64,000 nucleotides of DNA from positions 328,068-392,067 of the forward strand of contig NZ_BEGX01000052.1 in assembly GCF_002583555.1 (NCBI RefSeq). The letters run 5' to 3'. Below, in pieces: positions 54,207-63,980 of this stretch. The translations under genes and the position numbers were made by a program. The notes below the pieces were generated by a model, which ran no database searches, had not been told where the DNA came from, and worked only from the letters and a program-made list of their open reading frames with translations. Source of the stretch: Pseudonocardia sp. N23. Lineage in GTDB: Bacteria > Actinomycetota > Actinomycetes > Mycobacteriales > Pseudonocardiaceae. Every line of letters starts with the position of its first letter. The stretch's first letter is position 1.

Positions 54207-54222
54207 TCGAACCTATGTTCGA
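54207..54222. promoter_or_regulatory. LexA (SOS) box of imuA'-imuB
   Basis: TCGAACCTATGTTCGA is a perfect TCGAAC-N4-GTTCGA palindrome 19 nt before the imuA' ATG. It lies in the 223-bp region shared with the divergent glycosyltransferase gene. Confidence 0.93.
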
Positions 54223-54410
54223 ACAATAGGCAGCGACACCGACGAACTCAACCGCCCCCCGAGGGACCGTGGACGACCCACCGCAGACCACCGGCGACCG
54301 ACAGTCACTCGATCGAGGAATGCCGCTCGCAGGTGCCGTGACTGTACGAATATCCCGCCGGGCGAAACGTCGTCCCGGGCCTTCCCTCCCGACTCATTGG
54401 AGCGACACAC

Positions 54411-55583
54411 GTGACGCGGGGTCAGAAACGCCGGAGCCAGCTGGCCACCCTCACCCTCGACCTCCCCTCGGCCCCGCTCGACCACTCGCTCGCCCTCCAC
54501 CACGCCCCCGCGCCGCGGGTCGTCGCCCTCGTCCCCGCCCACGACGAGCAGCGGGCGATCCCGGAGGCGCTCGCGTCGCTGCACGGGCAGACCATGGCGT
54601 TGCACCGCATCGTCGTCGTCGCCGACAACTGCACCGACGACACCGCGGTCGTCGCCCGCAGGCACGGGGCCGAGGTCGTCGAGACCACCGGCAACCGCGA
54701 CCGCAAGGCGGGCGCGCTGAACCAGGCGCTCGACCTGCTGCTGCCCACGCTGTCCGACGACGACCTCGTCCTCGTCACCGACGCCGACTCGATGCTGGTC
54801 CCCGGCTTCGTCGAGACCGCGGAGCGGAGGCTGCGCACCGACCACACCGTCGGCGCGGTCGGCGGCGTCTTCCACGGCGAGGCGGGGGCAGGACTGGTCG
54901 GGGCGTTGCAGCGCAACGAGTACACCCGCTACGCCCGCGAGATCTCGCGGCGCGCCGACCGGGCGTCGGTGCTCACCGGCACGGCCACCGTCTTCCGCGT
55001 CGGGGTGCTGCGCGAGGTCGCGCGCGCCCGGGGCGACCGGCTGCCCGGCCCGGCCGGCCACGTCTACGACCCCGGCGCGCTCACCGAGGACAACGAGATC
55101 ACCCTGGCCGTGCGCACCCTCGGCAGGCGCACGGTCTCCCCCGCGGGCTGCGGCGTCCTCACCGAGATCATGCCGACGTGGGGCGACCTGTGGCACCAAC
55201 GCCTGCGCTGGCAGCGCGGCGCCCTGGAGAACCTGCGTGGCTACGGGCTGACCGCCGTGACCGCGCCCTACCTCGCCCGGCAGGTCGGTATGTACCTCGG
55301 CATCATCGCGGTCGCGCTCTTCCTGCTGGCCACCACCCTGTTCGCGACGGCAGGCCTGCTCGGTCCACCTGCCGGGATCTGGGTCGGCGTCACCGCGGTG
55401 TTCGTCGTCGAGCGGGTGTGGACGGTCCGCGCCCGCGGCTGGAGGGGGATCGCGCTCGCGCTGCCGATGGTGATCGAGTTCGGCTACGACCTGTTCCAGC
55501 AGGCGGTCTTCCTGCGCGCGGCTGCCGACGCCGTGCGCGGCCGCCGCGCCACCTGGCATCACCTGCAGCCCCAGGAGGCGTGA
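54411..55583 (+). CDS. Processive family-2 glycosyltransferase (membrane)
   Basis: A 390-residue GT2 enzyme of the cellulose/hyaluronan-synthase type. The nucleotide-sugar domain has VALVPAHDEQ, ADNCTDDT, DxD in TDADS (124-126), the general-base segment TEDNE (225-229) and QRLRW (263-267), the QxxRW processivity motif. Three TM segments follow (about 292-314, 320-337, 346-367), so it sits in the membrane and may push polysaccharide out. GTG 54411. The next gene, a 60-residue membrane protein, starts 5 bp later. Divergent from the SOS-regulated imuA'. Product polymer unknown. Confidence 0.91.
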   Translation: MTRGQKRRSQLATLTLDLPSAPLDHSLALHHAPAPRVVALVPAHDEQRAIPEALASLHGQTMALHRIVVVADNCTDDTAVVARRHGAEVVETTGNRDRKAGALNQALDLLLPTLSDDDLVLVTDADSMLVPGFVETAERRLRTDHTVGAVGGVFHGEAGAGLVGALQRNEYTRYAREISRRADRASVLTGTATVFRVGVLREVARARGDRLPGPAGHVYDPGALTEDNEITLAVRTLGRRTVSPAGCGVLTEIMPTWGDLWHQRLRWQRGALENLRGYGLTAVTAPYLARQVGMYLGIIAVALFLLATTLFATAGLLGPPAGIWVGVTAVFVVERVWTVRARGWRGIALALPMVIEFGYDLFQQAVFLRAAADAVRGRRATWHHLQPQEA

Positions 55584-55587
55584 CCCG

Positions 55588-55770
55588 GTGTACGCCAAGC
55601 TCTGCGCGGTGGGCGGAGGCGTCGCGGCACCTGTCGGGCTGGCCGCCTACGCCGTCGACGACCTGCCGTGGCCGCTGGCGGCACTGTGGCACGTCGTCGC
55701 GGTCACGACGCTGCTCGCCGCGGCCCTCGCCCTGCTGCGGGTGCTCCCGAGAGGGCGGGGCCGCGGGTAG
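55588..55770 (+). CDS. Small two-TM membrane protein paired with GT2
   Basis: A 60-residue protein from GTG 55588 with AGGAGG about 10 nt upstream, inside the end of the glycosyltransferase gene. Two hydrophobic stretches (about 5-21 and 31-52) and a basic tail RGRGRG indicate a small membrane hairpin. It could be an accessory subunit of the synthase, as small partners occur in other exopolysaccharide systems; this is inference from its position. No family recognised. Confidence 0.7.
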   Translation: MYAKLCAVGGGVAAPVGLAAYAVDDLPWPLAALWHVVAVTTLLAAALALLRVLPRGRGRG

Positions 55771-55782
55771 CCCGGAACCGAC

Positions 55783-57345
55783 TCAGTGCGCGAAGTGCCG
55801 GGTCCCCGTCAGGTACAGCGGAACCCCGGCGGCGGCGGCCGCCTCGGCGACGACGTCGTCACGGATCGAACCGCCCGGGTGCACGACGGCGGCGACGCCG
55901 GCCTCGAGGAGGATCTCCAGGCCGTCGGGGAACGGGAAGAACGCGTCCGACGCGGCGACCGACCCGCGAGCCCGGTCACCGGCCCGGGCGACGGCCAGGC
56001 GCGCCGAGTCGACCCGGTTGACCTGCCCCATCCCGACGCCGACGGCAGCGCCGCCCGACGCCAGCAGGATCGCGTTGGACTTCACCGCGCGGCAGGCCCG
56101 CCACGCGAACAGCAGATCGGCGAGCACCTCGTCGGAGACGGGCTCACCGGTCGCGAGCGTCCACGAGGACGGGTCGTCGCCGGGGGCGTCGATCGCGTCG
56201 CGCTGCTGCAGCAGCAGCCCACCGGAGATCGCCCGCTGCTCCACGCCGCCGCGGCGGACGTCACCGTCGATACGCAGGAGCCGGACGTTCTTCTTGCGCT
56301 GCAGGATCTCCAGCGCCTCGGGCGAGTAGGACGGGGCGAGGACCACCTCGGTGAAGATCTCGGCCACCTGGCCCGCCATCTCCGCGTCGACCTCGGCGTT
56401 GACCGCGATGACGCCGCCGAAGGCGCTCAGCGGGTCGGTGGCGTGGGCCTTGCGGTGCGCCTGGGCGACGTCCATGCCGACGGCGATGCCACAGGGGTTG
56501 GCGTGCTTGATGACCGCGACCGTCGGCACCTCGCCGTGGTCGTGCGCGGCGCGCCAGGCGGCGTCGGCGTCGACGTAGTTGTTGTACGACATCTCCTTGC
56601 CGTGCAGCTGCTCCGCGCCCGCGAGACCACCACCGGTGCCGTCGAGGTAGAGCGCCGCGGCCTGGTGCGGGTTCTCGCCGTAGCGCAGCGTCGCGGCGCG
56701 CTCCCAGGTCGCGCCGGCCCACTCCGGGAACGGCCCGCCCTCGGGGTCGGCCGCCAGCACGCTGCCCATCCAGGACGCGACGGCGACGTCGTAGGTCGCG
56801 GTGTGCCGGAACGCGTCCGCAGCGAGCCGGCGCCGGTCGGTCAGGTCGAACCCGCCCTGCTTCACCTGCTCGAGCACCCACGCGTACCGCGACGGGTCGA
56901 CGACCACCGCCACGCTGTCGTGGTTCTTCGCCGACGCCCGGACCATCGCGGGGCCGCCGATGTCGATCTGCTCGACGCACTCCTCCGGCGTCGCGCCCGA
57001 GGCCACCGTCTGCGTGAACGGGTAGAGGTTCGACACGAGCATGTCGAACGGGGCGATGCCCAGCTGCTCCAGCTGGGCCAGGTGCTCGGGCTTGCGGGTG
57101 TCGGCCAGCAGCCCGGCGTGCACCCGCGGGTGCAGCGTCTTCACCCGGCCGTCGAGACACTCGGGGAAACCGGTCAGCTGCTCGACCGGTGTCACCGGGA
57201 CCCCGGCGTCGGCGATGCGCTGCGCCGTCGACCCCGTCGACACGATCTCCACGCCGAGCGCGTGCAGGCCCGTCGCGAGATCGAGCAGCCCGGCCTTGTC
57301 GTACACGCTGATCAGGACCCGTCGAACCGGTCTGCGCTCGCTCAC
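55783..57345 (-). CDS. purH: AICAR transformylase / IMP cyclohydrolase
   Basis: A 520-residue bifunctional enzyme for the last two steps of IMP synthesis, using formyl-THF. The N-terminal cyclohydrolase domain has [26 protein letters not shown] and [13 protein letters not shown]. The C-terminal transformylase domain has [14 protein letters not shown], the catalytic KHANPCG, and [27 protein letters not shown] in pieces. It overlaps purN by 4 bp. The purN-purH order downstream of a DUF6350 gene matches Rv0956-Rv0957. Confidence 0.97.
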   Translation of the reverse strand: MSERRPVRRVLISVYDKAGLLDLATGLHALGVEIVSTGSTAQRIADAGVPVTPVEQLTGFPECLDGRVKTLHPRVHAGLLADTRKPEHLAQLEQLGIAPFDMLVSNLYPFTQTVASGATPEECVEQIDIGGPAMVRASAKNHDSVAVVVDPSRYAWVLEQVKQGGFDLTDRRRLAADAFRHTATYDVAVASWMGSVLAADPEGGPFPEWAGATWERAATLRYGENPHQAAALYLDGTGGGLAGAEQLHGKEMSYNNYVDADAAWRAAHDHGEVPTVAVIKHANPCGIAVGMDVAQAHRKAHATDPLSAFGGVIAVNAEVDAEMAGQVAEIFTEVVLAPSYSPEALEILQRKKNVRLLRIDGDVRRGGVEQRAISGGLLLQQRDAIDAPGDDPSSWTLATGEPVSDEVLADLLFAWRACRAVKSNAILLASGGAAVGVGMGQVNRVDSARLAVARAGDRARGSVAASDAFFPFPDGLEILLEAGVAAVVHPGGSIRDDVVAEAAAAAGVPLYLTGTRHFAH

Positions 57346-57956
57346 GGAAGGTCACCTCTCGTCCGGTCGCGCCCGTCGCGGACGAGCGCGGCGACGGTGC
57401 CCACCAGCAACCGCCGCTCTGTGATCTTGATGCGTTCGTGCAGCTCGGCCTCTGTGTCGCCGGGCAGCACCGGAACCGCCTCCTGGGCGAGGATCGGTCC
57501 GGTGTCGACGCCGCTGTCGACCAGGTGCACCGTCGCACCACTGATCTTGACCCCGCGGGCCAGCGCGTCGCGGACCGGATGGGCTCCGGGGAACGCGGGC
57601 AGCAGCGCGGGGTGGGTGTTGATCATCGGGCACGTGATGCCCGCGAGGAAGGCCGGCCCGAGGATCTTCATGAACCCGGCCGACACGACCAGATCGGGGC
57701 GGTGCGCCGCAACGGCCTCGGTGAGGGCGACGTCCCACGCCGCGCGGTCGGGATGTGCGGAGACGGGGACGGAGAAGGTGTCGACGCCCGCGGCGCGTGC
57801 CCGGTCGAGCGCACCCACGTCGGTGCGGTCGCTGCCGACGGCGACCACGCCCCCCGGGTAGCCGGGGTCGGCGACGGCGTCGAGGAGGGCCTGCAACAGG
57901 GTGCCGGTGCCCGATGCCAGGACCACTATCCGGCTGCGGACGGGCGACGCGGGCAC
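57342..57956 (-). CDS. purN: Phosphoribosylglycinamide formyltransferase
   Basis: A 204-residue GAR transformylase that adds the first formyl group in purine synthesis. Motifs are [42 protein letters not shown] with catalytic Asn and His, and [13 protein letters not shown] with the catalytic Asp. GTG 57956 start. Co-translated with purH. FolD in this window makes the formyl donor. Confidence 0.96.
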   Translation of the reverse strand: MPASPVRSRIVVLASGTGTLLQALLDAVADPGYPGGVVAVGSDRTDVGALDRARAAGVDTFSVPVSAHPDRAAWDVALTEAVAAHRPDLVVSAGFMKILGPAFLAGITCPMINTHPALLPAFPGAHPVRDALARGVKISGATVHLVDSGVDTGPILAQEAVPVLPGDTEAELHERIKITERRLLVGTVAALVRDGRDRTRGDLP

Positions 57957-58042
57957 ACCACTCCTCGGGCACGGCGGGGCGACGGGTAGGAAGGTCGAGG
58001 TCAGCCTAGGCCGAGGTCGCCGTCACACCGTCGCCGCCCCGG

Positions 58043-59800
58043 TCACCAGTCCGCGTCGCCGTCCGCCTCTCGCTGGGCGACGAGCTCGGCGACGGTCTGC
58101 GGCTTCCGCGCCGCCGCATCCCCGTCCCGCTGCTCGCCCGCCCCGACGTCGGGCCCCGGGGCGTCGATGTCGATGACCGTGCCGGCGTCGTCGTTCGGGT
58201 CCGCGTCGTCGGGCACACCCTCACGGTCCTCCCGACGGCCCCGGGCAGCCGTGACGGTGCGCGCGGGGTCGTCGGGACCGGACTCGTCCGGCTCGGCCGC
58301 GTCGTCGACGTCGGAGTCGCGCTCGTCGGAGTCGCGCTCGTCGGTCTCGTCGGCCTCGGCATCGACCTCGGCATCGGCCTCGGCATCGACCTCGGCGTCG
58401 GCATCGGCCTCGGCCTCGGCGTCGGCGTCGGCCTCGGCGTCGGCCTCGGCATCGACCTCGGCGTCGGCATCGGCATCGGCATCGGCATCGGCCTCGGCGT
58501 CGACCTCGGCGTCGGCGTCCTCGATCTCCTCGAACTCGGGCTCCTCGACCAGCGCGACGGCGCCGGGCACTGAGCGCTGGAACGTCGCCACCAGGAGGGC
58601 TGGACCACCGACCCACAGCAGGACAGCGGGCAACAGCAGCTCCGGACGCAACCGGACCGGGTCGAACTGGCCCGCGGCGAGCCGGCCCCCGGCGAGCAGC
58701 GCGGCGACGACCATCCCGACCGCGACGAGCACTGCCGCGGCGGCGGTGGCACGCAGCCGGAGCCGGACGTCGGGGACGTCGGCCAGGGCGCGTCGGCAGG
58801 CGGCGCCGACCACGGCACCGACGGCCAGCGGGACGAGCAGGACCCCGAGCACCCAGGCCGGCGGCGGAGTATCGGGCAGCGCGGCGAGCAGCGGGAACGG
58901 CATCCGCGGCCCGGCGGCGACGGTGAAGGGCGACGCCGCGGCGGCCCCGACGGAGACCCCGGGCCCGAGCAGCCACGACGCCCCGGCGACGACGGCGTTG
59001 GGAAGGTAGGCCGTCGCGAGGACGAAGACGCCGAGCGTGGAGCCGAAGCCGGGCGCGAGCGTCGCGAAGGTGGCCTCGACCTCCCCCGCCCGCAGCACCA
59101 TGCCGACGGCGAGGACGGCCGCCCCGGCGGCGAGGAGCGCGAGGAGCCCGGCGGCGGCGCCGTGGAGGGCGGGCGGCGCCCAGCGAGGGAGGCGGGAGCG
59201 CCACTCGGTGGGGACGCCGCACTGGCGCAGCAGCCCGAGCCCGGCGGCGAGGGTGGCGACGACGCCGGCCCCGACCATCGCGGCCCAGGGTGCGACGGAC
59301 ACGGGTGCGGCGGCGGGCAGCAGGGCGCTGGCGAGGACGGCGACGGCCGCGTGCGCACCGGCCTGGGCGGCGAGGACGGCTCCGGCGTCGGTGCGCAGCC
59401 GGCCGCCGAGGCGCCGGACCGACCAGCGGGCGCCGGCGGCGACGACGAGCACGAGGACCAGCGTCGGCAGCAGCGGGAGGACGCTCAGCGGGGCGCCGAC
59501 GACGGTCAGCGGGATCTGGTGCGCGGCCAGCCACAGCGGGATGGCGGTGGCGAACACGCCGTCGACGGACATGCCGGTGCCCGCGGTCAGGACGACGAGC
59601 GCGGCCGCGGGCAGCAGGATGCCGTAGCTGACCAGCACGGTCCCCATGGCGGAGGCGAGGAGGACGCGGAGGCGGTCGAGGCCGTCGCCGGGGTTCCGGC
59701 CGGCGGCCGCATGGTTGTCCGGGGCCGGGTCGGGGGCGTCGGGCGTGGCCGGGACCGACCGGGGCCGGGGAGGGTGGGTGCGGCTCACGCCGTCCACCAT
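58043..59800 (-). CDS. DUF6350 / PerM-like multi-pass membrane protein with acidic tail
   Basis: A 585-residue protein. A Pro-rich N-terminus (1-40) is followed by about ten TM segments (about 45-405), then a strongly acidic C-terminal tail rich in Asp-Ala and Glu-Ala (from about 411). Part of the tail is coded by 6-bp repeats at 58350-58519. Its place upstream of purN-purH and downstream of a DUF5336 gene matches perM (Rv0955), a division-linked membrane protein in mycobacteria. Membrane topology is clear; the function is inferred from gene order and family. The acidic repeat is much longer than expected. Confidence 0.87.
   Translation of the reverse strand: MVDGVSRTHPPRPRSVPATPDAPDPAPDNHAAAGRNPGDGLDRLRVLLASAMGTVLVSYGILLPAAALVVLTAGTGMSVDGVFATAIPLWLAAHQIPLTVVGAPLSVLPLLPTLVLVLVVAAGARWSVRRLGGRLRTDAGAVLAAQAGAHAAVAVLASALLPAAAPVSVAPWAAMVGAGVVATLAAGLGLLRQCGVPTEWRSRLPRWAPPALHGAAAGLLALLAAGAAVLAVGMVLRAGEVEATFATLAPGFGSTLGVFVLATAYLPNAVVAGASWLLGPGVSVGAAAASPFTVAAGPRMPFPLLAALPDTPPPAWVLGVLLVPLAVGAVVGAACRRALADVPDVRLRLRATAAAAVLVAVGMVVAALLAGGRLAAGQFDPVRLRPELLLPAVLLWVGGPALLVATFQRSVPGAVALVEEPEFEEIEDADAEVDAEADADADADADAEVDAEADAEADADAEAEADADAEVDAEADAEVDAEADETDERDSDERDSDVDDAAEPDESGPDDPARTVTAARGRREDREGVPDDADPNDDAGTVIDIDAPGPDVGAGEQRDGDAAARKPQTVAELVAQREADGDADW
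58350..58519. repeat. 6-bp microsatellite-like repeat coding an Asp/Glu-Ala tail
   Basis: Tandem variants of TCGGCC/TCGGCG/TCGGCA/TCGACC on the plus strand encode alternating DA, EA and EV on the minus strand. Slippage would change the tail length in multiples of two residues without shifting frame. Confidence 0.85.
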
Positions 59801-59860
59801 CTCAGCGCGGGCGGCCCGAGTCGGTCAGGCACGCCGGGCGCTCGTGGAGGGCGGCGTGGC

Positions 59861-60580
59861 TCACTGCTGCTGTGTGGGGGGCTGCTGCTCGCCGGTGGCG
59901 CCGTGGTGGATGGTCTGCGTCGAGTCGCCCGCGGGCTGCGGGACGGCCTGCTGCTGGCCGGTGTTCGGGCTGCCCCAGCCCTGCGCGCCGTAGGAGGGCT
60001 GCGACTGCGGCTGGCCGTAGGGCGAGGGCTGCGGTCCGGTCGGTCCACCGTAGGCGGGCGGCTGCTGGGCGCCGTAGCCGGGCGGCGGCTGCTGCATGTA
60101 TCCGCTCTGGTAGGGCTGGCCGTAGCCGGGGGGCGGGCCGTAGGCGGTGGGCGGCTTGGGCGCCGGGGGCTTGATGATGCCGAGGTCCATGAGCACGACG
60201 ACGACGGCGCCGACGGCCTCCAGCAGGCCGAGGATCATGACGATGATGATGATCGTCGGCAGCGAGGCGCTGGAGGAACCGAGGCCACCGGAGACGGCCG
60301 ACACGGCCGAGGACGCGGCGAGCGAGCCCTGCAGGACGGCGAGGCCGCCGACGAGGGCGACGACGGCGCCGGGCAGGACGAGCGAGCGCCGGATCAGGCC
60401 GGCCGCGACGAGCAGCCCGCCGATCATCAGCATCTGCTGGCCCTGGGTGAGGTACAGGAAGATCGCACTCGAGAACGAGCAGAGGTAGACGACGATCCCG
60501 AGCGCTCCGACCCCCATGGCGACGAACCGGACCGGGCCTTCCAGAGCCTTGGCCTGCTGGGCCTCGGTCTGCTGCGACAT
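59861..60580 (-). CDS. DUF5336 membrane protein with Gln/Pro/Gly tail
   Basis: A 239-residue protein, MSQQTEAQQAKALEGPVRFV at the start, with four TM segments (about 18-38, 45-62, 68-90, 105-128). A cytoplasmic-type tail of about 100 residues follows, rich in Gln, Pro, Tyr and Gly (PPPGYGQPYQSGYMQQPPPG). It matches the DUF5336 family; Rv0954 of M. tuberculosis occupies the same place between sucD and perM. Role unknown, probably envelope or division related; such YGQP tails may promote self-association. Confidence 0.85.
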   Translation of the reverse strand: MSQQTEAQQAKALEGPVRFVAMGVGALGIVVYLCSFSSAIFLYLTQGQQMLMIGGLLVAAGLIRRSLVLPGAVVALVGGLAVLQGSLAASSAVSAVSGGLGSSSASLPTIIIIVMILGLLEAVGAVVVVLMDLGIIKPPAPKPPTAYGPPPGYGQPYQSGYMQQPPPGYGAQQPPAYGGPTGPQPSPYGQPQSQPSYGAQGWGSPNTGQQQAVPQPAGDSTQTIHHGATGEQQPPTQQQ

Positions 60581-60650
60581 CGAGCTTCCCCCTCGTCGCG
60601 CGACCGGGGCCGCACGTCGTCCTGCGAATCAGTTTGGGACGGTAACCCAT

Positions 60651-60681
60651 CCGGTGGACCCACCATTGGCGGGTCCACCGG
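60651..60681 (-). terminator. Terminator of sucC-sucD
   Basis: CCGGTGGACCC (60651-60661) and GGGTCCACCGG (60671-60681) are exact complements around a 9-nt loop, about 30 bp past the sucD stop on the minus strand. Confidence 0.75.
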
Positions 60682-60711
60682 AGGAGCCGGTGCCGGCCTC
60701 GGAGCGCGCTC

Positions 60712-61599
60712 CTAGAGGCCCGCGATGATCTCCCGCATCAGGTCGGCGGTCTCGGACGGCGTCTTGCCGACCTTGACCCCGGCGGCCTCGAGGGCCTCCT
60801 TCTTGGCCTGGGCGGTGCCCGCGGAGCCGGAGACGATGGCGCCGGCGTGGCCCATCGTCTTGCCCTCGGGGGCGGTGAAGCCGGCGACGTAGCCGACGAC
60901 CGGCTTGCTGACGTTGGCCGCGATGAAGGCCGCGGCCCGCTCCTCGGCGTCGCCACCGATCTCACCGATCATCACGATCGCGGCGGTCTCGGGGTCGGCC
61001 TCGAAGGCCTCGAGCGCGTCGATGTGCGTGGTGCCGATGATCGGGTCGCCGCCGATGCCGATGGCCGTCGAGAAACCGATCTCGCGCAGCTCGTACATCA
61101 TCTGGTAGGTCAGCGTGCCCGACTTCGAGACGAGCCCGATCCTGCCGGGGCCCGCGATGTCGGCCGGGATGATGCCGGCGTTCGACTTGCCGGGCGAGAT
61201 GATGCCGGGGCAGTTCGGCCCGATGATGCGGGTCTTGTTGCCCTTGGCCACGGCGTGCGCCCAGAAGTAGGCGGAGTCGTGCACCGGGACACCCTCGGTG
61301 ATGATCACCAGCAGCGGGATCTCGGCGTCGATCGCCTCGATGACCGCGTCCTTGGTGAACTTCGGCGGGACGAACGCGACGCTGACGTCGGCGCCGGTCT
61401 CCTTGATGGCCTCCTCGACGGTGCCGAAGACCGTGATGTCCTTGCCGCCGATGCCGACAGTGGTGCCGGCCTTGCGGGCGTTGACACCGCCGACGATGTT
61501 CGTGCCGGCCGCCAGCATCTTGGTGGCGTGCTTGGTGCCCTCGCCGCCGGTGATGCCCTGGACGATGACCTTGCTGTTCTCGTTGAGGAAGATCGACAT
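60712..61599 (-). CDS. sucD: Succinyl-CoA ligase alpha subunit
   Basis: A 295-residue subunit holding the CoA site and phosphohistidine of the TCA-cycle enzyme that makes ATP/GTP from succinyl-CoA. Motifs are [14 protein letters not shown], the CoA segment [45 protein letters not shown], and His251 in [11 protein letters not shown], the phosphorylated residue. It starts 1 bp after sucC on the same strand. Terminator at 60651-60681. Confidence 0.98.
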   Translation of the reverse strand: MSIFLNENSKVIVQGITGGEGTKHATKMLAAGTNIVGGVNARKAGTTVGIGGKDITVFGTVEEAIKETGADVSVAFVPPKFTKDAVIEAIDAEIPLLVIITEGVPVHDSAYFWAHAVAKGNKTRIIGPNCPGIISPGKSNAGIIPADIAGPGRIGLVSKSGTLTYQMMYELREIGFSTAIGIGGDPIIGTTHIDALEAFEADPETAAIVMIGEIGGDAEERAAAFIAANVSKPVVGYVAGFTAPEGKTMGHAGAIVSGSAGTAQAKKEALEAAGVKVGKTPSETADLMREIIAGL

Positions 61600-61600
61600 G

Positions 61601-62773
61601 TCAGGCCCCCGCAGCCGCGAGCTCGGCGGCCTTGTCGGCCGCGTTGTCCATCGTGTCCACCTGCGTGACCAGCGGGTGGTTCGCCTCGTCGAGGATGCGC
61701 CGACCCTCGACGACGTTGTTGCCGTCGAGCCGCACGACCAGTGGCTTGGTGGCGGCGTCGCCCAGGATCTTCAGGGCCTCGACGATGCCGTTCGCGACCG
61801 CGTCGCACGCGGTGATGCCGCCGAAGACGTTGACGAACACGCTCTTGACGTCGGGGTCGCCCAGGATGACGTCGAGACCGTCGGCCATGACCTGGGCCGA
61901 GGCGCCGCCGCCGATGTCGAGGAAGTTGGCGGGCTTGACGCCGCCGTGCTTCTCGCCTGCGTAGGCCACGACGTCGAGCGTCGACATGACCAGCCCCGCG
62001 CCGTTGCCGATGATGCCGACCTGGCCGTCGTCGAGCTTGACGTAGTTGAGGCCCTTGGCCTTCGCCTTGGCCTCGAGTGCGTTCTCGGTGCGCTCGTCGA
62101 CGAGCCCGGCGTGGTCGGGGTGCCGGAAGTCGGCGTTCTCGTCGAGGGTGACCTTGCCGTCGAGCGCGATCACCTTGTCCTGCGGGTCGCGGACCAGCGG
62201 GTTGACCTCGACGAGCGTGGCGTCCTCGGAGACGAAGGTCTCCCAGAGCTTCACGATGACGTCGGCCGCCTCGCCGGCGACGGCGGCGGGGATCTTCCCG
62301 GCAGCGACGATCTCGGCGGCCTTGGCCTTGTCGACCCCGGCGATCGCGTCGACCGGGATGCGCGCCAGGGCGTCGGGACGCTCGACCGCGAGCTGCTCGA
62401 TCTCCATGCCGCCCTCGGCCGAACACATGGCCAGGAAGGTGCGGTTGGAGCGGTCCAGCAGGAACGAGAAGTAGTACTCCTCGCTGATGTCGCTGGCCGT
62501 CGTCACCAGGACGCGGTGAACGGTGTGGCCCTTGATGTCCATGCCGAGGATGGCCCCGGCCTTCTCCTTCGCCTCGTCGGCGGTCTCGGCGAGCTTGACG
62601 CCGCCCGCCTTACCGCGGCCGCCCGTCTTCACCTGCGCCTTCACGACGACGGCGGTGCCCAGTTCGGCGGCCACCGCGGCCGCGTCGTCCGCGGTCTCGA
62701 CGGTCCGGCCCGGCAACACCGGGACTCCGTGTGCAGCGAAGAGATCCTTCGCCTGGTACTCGTACAGGTCCAC
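61601..62773 (-). CDS. sucC: Succinyl-CoA ligase beta subunit
   Basis: A 390-residue ATP-grasp subunit giving nucleotide specificity and the succinate site. Motifs are [19 protein letters not shown] at the start, [37 protein letters not shown] and the GGASAQ and [10 protein letters not shown] succinate/CoA contact regions. GTG 62773 is chosen because family proteins begin exactly there; a longer frame to 62806 adds unconserved residues. AGGAGAAGAG lies upstream. A TAGGGT at about 62880-62885 (minus) may be its -10. Confidence 0.97.
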   Translation of the reverse strand: MDLYEYQAKDLFAAHGVPVLPGRTVETADDAAAVAAELGTAVVVKAQVKTGGRGKAGGVKLAETADEAKEKAGAILGMDIKGHTVHRVLVTTASDISEEYYFSFLLDRSNRTFLAMCSAEGGMEIEQLAVERPDALARIPVDAIAGVDKAKAAEIVAAGKIPAAVAGEAADVIVKLWETFVSEDATLVEVNPLVRDPQDKVIALDGKVTLDENADFRHPDHAGLVDERTENALEAKAKAKGLNYVKLDDGQVGIIGNGAGLVMSTLDVVAYAGEKHGGVKPANFLDIGGGASAQVMADGLDVILGDPDVKSVFVNVFGGITACDAVANGIVEALKILGDAATKPLVVRLDGNNVVEGRRILDEANHPLVTQVDTMDNAADKAAELAAAGA

Positions 62774-63013
62774 TCGGCTCTTCTCCTGATCACTCCGGTG
62801 TGCCAAGGCGGCCGCGGGCGCGTGATCGGACGCGTCGCGTCGCCGACCACCGGACTCGACCGTGCTCTCCGCCCCAGGACCCTAGCGACGGTCGGTGCAC
62901 CGGCCCTGACCTGGCCCGGTGAGACCAGTCACCTTGCCGGTGGGGCTGCTCACACCGGGTGATGCATCGCCTGGGGACGACATCCAGGATGGGCAGGACG
63001 TACCTCGTTGACC

Positions 63014-63019
63014 TACCGT
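63014..63019 (+). promoter_or_regulatory. -10 element of leaderless lipase gene
   Basis: TACCGT ends 7 nt before ATG 63027, with no Shine-Dalgarno between them. Confidence 0.45.
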
Positions 63020-63026
63020 TCAGTAC

Positions 63027-63980
63027 ATGGCGGCCCGCAGCGCTCTGGCCCGCCTCGCCACGGTGGCGGGCGGGGCGGGGTCGGTCGCCCGTGAGGCCGG
63101 CCGCGCCGCGGGTTACGCGGTGCGCACGTTCGGCTCTCCCGCGGGCCTGCGGGGTGTCGCGCTGGAGAGTGCGTGGCTCGCCGTCCACGTCGCGAGCTAC
63201 CCGCTGGGGCTGCTCGCCGAGTCGGTCCGCGATCCCGACCACTACCGCACCGACGCCCTGCCCCCACGCAGCCGCAGCCTCGTCGTGTCCGACGTGGCCG
63301 CCGCCGGGACGCCGATCCTGCTGGTGCACGGGATCATGGACAACCGGTCGGTGTTCAGCGTGTTCGGCCGGGCGCTGCGCCGTCGCGGCTTCGGCCGGGT
63401 GCACGCGGTGAACTACGGCATCCTCACCGGTGACCTGCGCGACGCCGCTCGCGAGCTGCGCCGGGTGGTCGAGGAGATCCGCGAGTCGACGGGCGCGGAC
63501 AAGGTGCACGTCGTGGGGCACTCGCTCGGCGGCATGATCGCCCGCTACTACGTGCAACGGATGGGCGGCGACGAGGCGGTCGACACCTTGGTGACGCTGG
63601 GCAGCCCGCACACCGGGACGGCGACCGCGTACCTGATGCCGACGCCGCTGGCGCGCCAGCTGCGGCCGGGCTCGCCGATCATGACCGAGCTCGCCGAGCC
63701 GGCGCCGCGGTGCAGTACCCGGTTCCTGGTCGTCTGGAGCCGGATGGACGAAATGGTCGTGCCGCAACGGAATGCCCGGCTGATCCATCCCGACCTGATC
63801 GTCGACGAGCTCGAGCTACGTGACGTGGGTCACCTCTCGCTCCCGATCGACCCGCGCACCGTCCACTGGGTGGCGACGGCCCTCGCACGAATCGATGCTC
63901 CGACTGATCACTTCAGCCGCAGGTCGCGCTCCCGAAGGCCTGGATCCACAACACTGCGTGACGAATCCTCGCTCGCCTGA
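63027..63980 (+). CDS. Alpha/beta hydrolase, triacylglycerol lipase/esterase type
   Basis: A 317-residue hydrolase. A weakly hydrophobic N-terminal segment (about 43-65, possibly membrane-associated) precedes the fold. ILLVHGIMDN (97-106) gives the oxyanion HG, the nucleophile elbow is GHSLGG (164-169), an acid Asp lies in VVWSRMDEMV, and the His is in VGHLSL. The spacing fits lipases of the LipA/PGAP1-like group acting on lipid esters. Basic Ser/Arg-rich C-terminus. Divergent from sucC. Substrate not determined; its TGA lies just inside the right edge. Confidence 0.88.
   Translation: MAARSALARLATVAGGAGSVAREAGRAAGYAVRTFGSPAGLRGVALESAWLAVHVASYPLGLLAESVRDPDHYRTDALPPRSRSLVVSDVAAAGTPILLVHGIMDNRSVFSVFGRALRRRGFGRVHAVNYGILTGDLRDAARELRRVVEEIRESTGADKVHVVGHSLGGMIARYYVQRMGGDEAVDTLVTLGSPHTGTATAYLMPTPLARQLRPGSPIMTELAEPAPRCSTRFLVVWSRMDEMVVPQRNARLIHPDLIVDELELRDVGHLSLPIDPRTVHWVATALARIDAPTDHFSRRSRSRRPGSTTLRDESSLA

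Noticed and set aside
54188-54226. Longer imuA' start at TTG 54226
   Set aside because: The extension would translate through the perfect LexA box. ATG 54187 matches family starts.
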